Below are positions 40,643-41,542 of a stretch of 41,542 nucleotides of DNA, piece after piece. The stretch is from NCBI GenBank assembly GCA_002995625.1, contig PVBP01000021.1, positions 1 through 41,542 on the forward strand, given 5' to 3'. This DNA comes from Lysobacteraceae bacterium (GTDB lineage: Bacteria; Pseudomonadota; Gammaproteobacteria; Xanthomonadales; Ahniellaceae). A program made the position numbers and the translations under genes. How positions within the stretch are numbered: the first letter of the stretch is position 1; the number at the start of each line of letters is the position of its first letter. Under the pieces are notes generated by a model. That model did not search any database. It worked only from the letters and a program-made list of their open reading frames with translations, and was not told where the DNA came from.

Positions 40643-40729
40643 TGGTGCCCCGGGCCGGACTCGAACCGGCATGTCCTTGCGGACGCAGGATTTTAAGTCC
40701 CGTGCGTCTACCGATTCCGCCACCGGGGC
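40643..40729 (-). tRNA. tRNA-Leu (UAA)
   Basis: Read leftward, the gene starts GCCCCGGTGGCGGAATCGGT and ends CCGGGGC-A-CCA, with a 7-bp acceptor stem and encoded CCA. The anticodon stem-loop is GGGACTTAAAATCCTG, giving anticodon TAA. A variable arm (GCGTCCGCAAGGAC) typical of class II tRNAs and the T-loop GGTTCGAGTCC are present. Length 87 nt. It ends 13 bp from the folE2 stop, in convergent orientation. Confidence 0.95.
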
Positions 40730-40896
40730 GCAGGCACTCCGCTCCGGGGCATTGTCCCGCATTCCGCGATCCACGGAAGCGACCGGTCCGCCCTGCCGCG
40801 GATCTGCGGCAACGTCGACGGGACGCTCGGCCGCGCCCGGATGGCCTCTCCGCCGGACGGAATACAGGGGCGTTGTTCGGCGACGTCGCCGGCGCT

Positions 40897-41316
40897 TCAG
40901 CCGATGCTGCCGTCCTGCATGATCGCCCACTTGAGGCCAAAAGGATCCTCGAGCAGGCCCCAGTCGTCACCCCAGGGCTGCCGGGCATACGGGGAGACCA
41001 CGACGCATCCCGCTGCGACGGCGCGGCGCCACCAGCCGGAGCCGTCATCGACCACCAGCTGCAGGTGCCCAAAGTGGGGTTCGATCCGGCTCCGGTCTGG
41101 ACCACCAGGATTCATTCGGTTGTCGGTCATCATCAGCACACCGCGGTTGATGAGGACCTGCCCGTGCATCAAGCCTGGGCTGCCATCCGGGAAGGGGACC
41201 CGGCCGATGTCCTTGGCGCCGAAGGCCCGGGCGAAGAAATCGATTGCCTCGGCCGTCCGACCGGCCATGAACAGGTAGGGCAGCACGCCGCGCATGACGT
41301 TGGAAGGCATCGACAC
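40897..41316 (-). CDS. VOC/PhnB-like protein
   Basis: A 139-aa protein of the glyoxalase/bleomycin-resistance (VOC) superfamily, PhnB-like subgroup. It has VLPYLFMAGRTAEAIDFFARAFGAKDIGRVPFPDGSPGLMHGQVLING-type strands, LMMTDNR, GHLQLVVDD and the C-terminal PWGDDWGLLEDPFGLKWAI, the typical paired beta-alpha-beta-beta-beta units. Such proteins are often annotated as DUF1428/3-demethylubiquinone-type, and the substrate is unknown. I chose the GTG at 41316 because GGAG lies eight bases upstream; an ATG at 41310 is the alternative. Confidence 0.87.
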   Translation of the reverse strand: MSMPSNVMRGVLPYLFMAGRTAEAIDFFARAFGAKDIGRVPFPDGSPGLMHGQVLINRGVLMMTDNRMNPGGPDRSRIEPHFGHLQLVVDDGSGWWRRAVAAGCVVVSPYARQPWGDDWGLLEDPFGLKWAIMQDGSIG

Positions 41317-41542
41317 GGGGGCTTCTCCGGAACAACTCCGACCGGCCGCACGCCAGCAGGGGCGGTCGTCGAAGGACAGAGAGGCGCACGACCGTCGCGT
41401 GTCGGGGGCGGCGCCGGACCTCGGATCAGCGCGGGGCACCGTCGACTCGCATTCCGGCCCGCTTCGGACGCGGCGTGCGATGGCGCGCCATGGATGGCCC
41501 AGCGCGACCTCCAACTCGACGAGATCCACGCGACGGAGCGAA
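41317..41542. other. Right-edge region with no identifiable gene
   Basis: 226 bp upstream of the VOC gene. Reading frames here are short and not protein-like. It presumably holds the VOC promoter and the edge of the next gene. Confidence 0.4.

Noticed and set aside
40643-40729. tRNA-Leu as an integration site for a genomic island
   Set aside because: No integrase and no second copy of the tRNA 3' end were found in the window.

Overview
The window is very GC-rich with dense, short-spaced operons. Its gene content points to a gammaproteobacterium of the Xanthomonadales/Lysobacterales type: the HutF branch of histidine breakdown, gltX-zur-M14 peptidase linkage, a ppi-lpxH pair, an ECF-sigma/Ser-Thr-kinase pair, and secreted proteins carrying an 'F-S/R-D-GFE' motif. 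The taxonomic placement is inference from gene content; no rRNA is present.

Left part (1-15.7 kb), mostly housekeeping and metal handling. Three copies of a 110-bp repeat (1-306) lie next to the divergent hutF and hutI genes. Then come a DUF418 membrane protein, a small ribosomal THX protein, and a zinc-related divergent pair: a MerC-domain membrane protein and a ZnuD-like TonB-dependent receptor, separated by a clear Zur-type palindrome. Next are a YegP-like protein and a leftward group gltX, zur, M14-type desuccinylase and a CpcT-like protein. An Atm1-type ABC exporter, a periplasmic cyclophilin and lpxH follow on the plus strand.

Middle and right part (15.7-39.4 kb), an accessory surface/signalling region. 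It holds two paralogous copies of one gene module. Each module reads, leftward: NarL-type response regulator, overlapping 7TM-type histidine kinase, secreted beta-roll protein with a C-terminal S74 (intramolecular chaperone) domain, then a small secreted protein ending in a GFE motif whose start lies one base after the preceding stop. Copy 1 is 23875 to 18848 and is followed by an unrecognised 989-aa protein. Copy 2 is 39330 to 34283 and is followed by a third S74 protein. A GAAAC/GAAC-centred semi-palindrome sits at matching distances upstream of both regulators (61 bp) and both S74 genes (166-170 bp), suggesting a shared operator or promoter. Between the modules lie an ECF sigma/Ser-Thr kinase operon and, divergently, a roughly 1,715-codon FG-GAP/PASTA surface protein gene interrupted by one frameshift and one in-frame stop. 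A short relic resembling the 3' end of lpxH follows this gene.

Right edge (39.4-41.5 kb): folE2 (a zinc-independent GTP cyclohydrolase), tRNA-Leu(UAA) and a VOC/PhnB-like protein. No integrase, transposase, CRISPR array or phage structural cluster was seen. Many long antisense reading frames exist only because of the high GC content and were not annotated.
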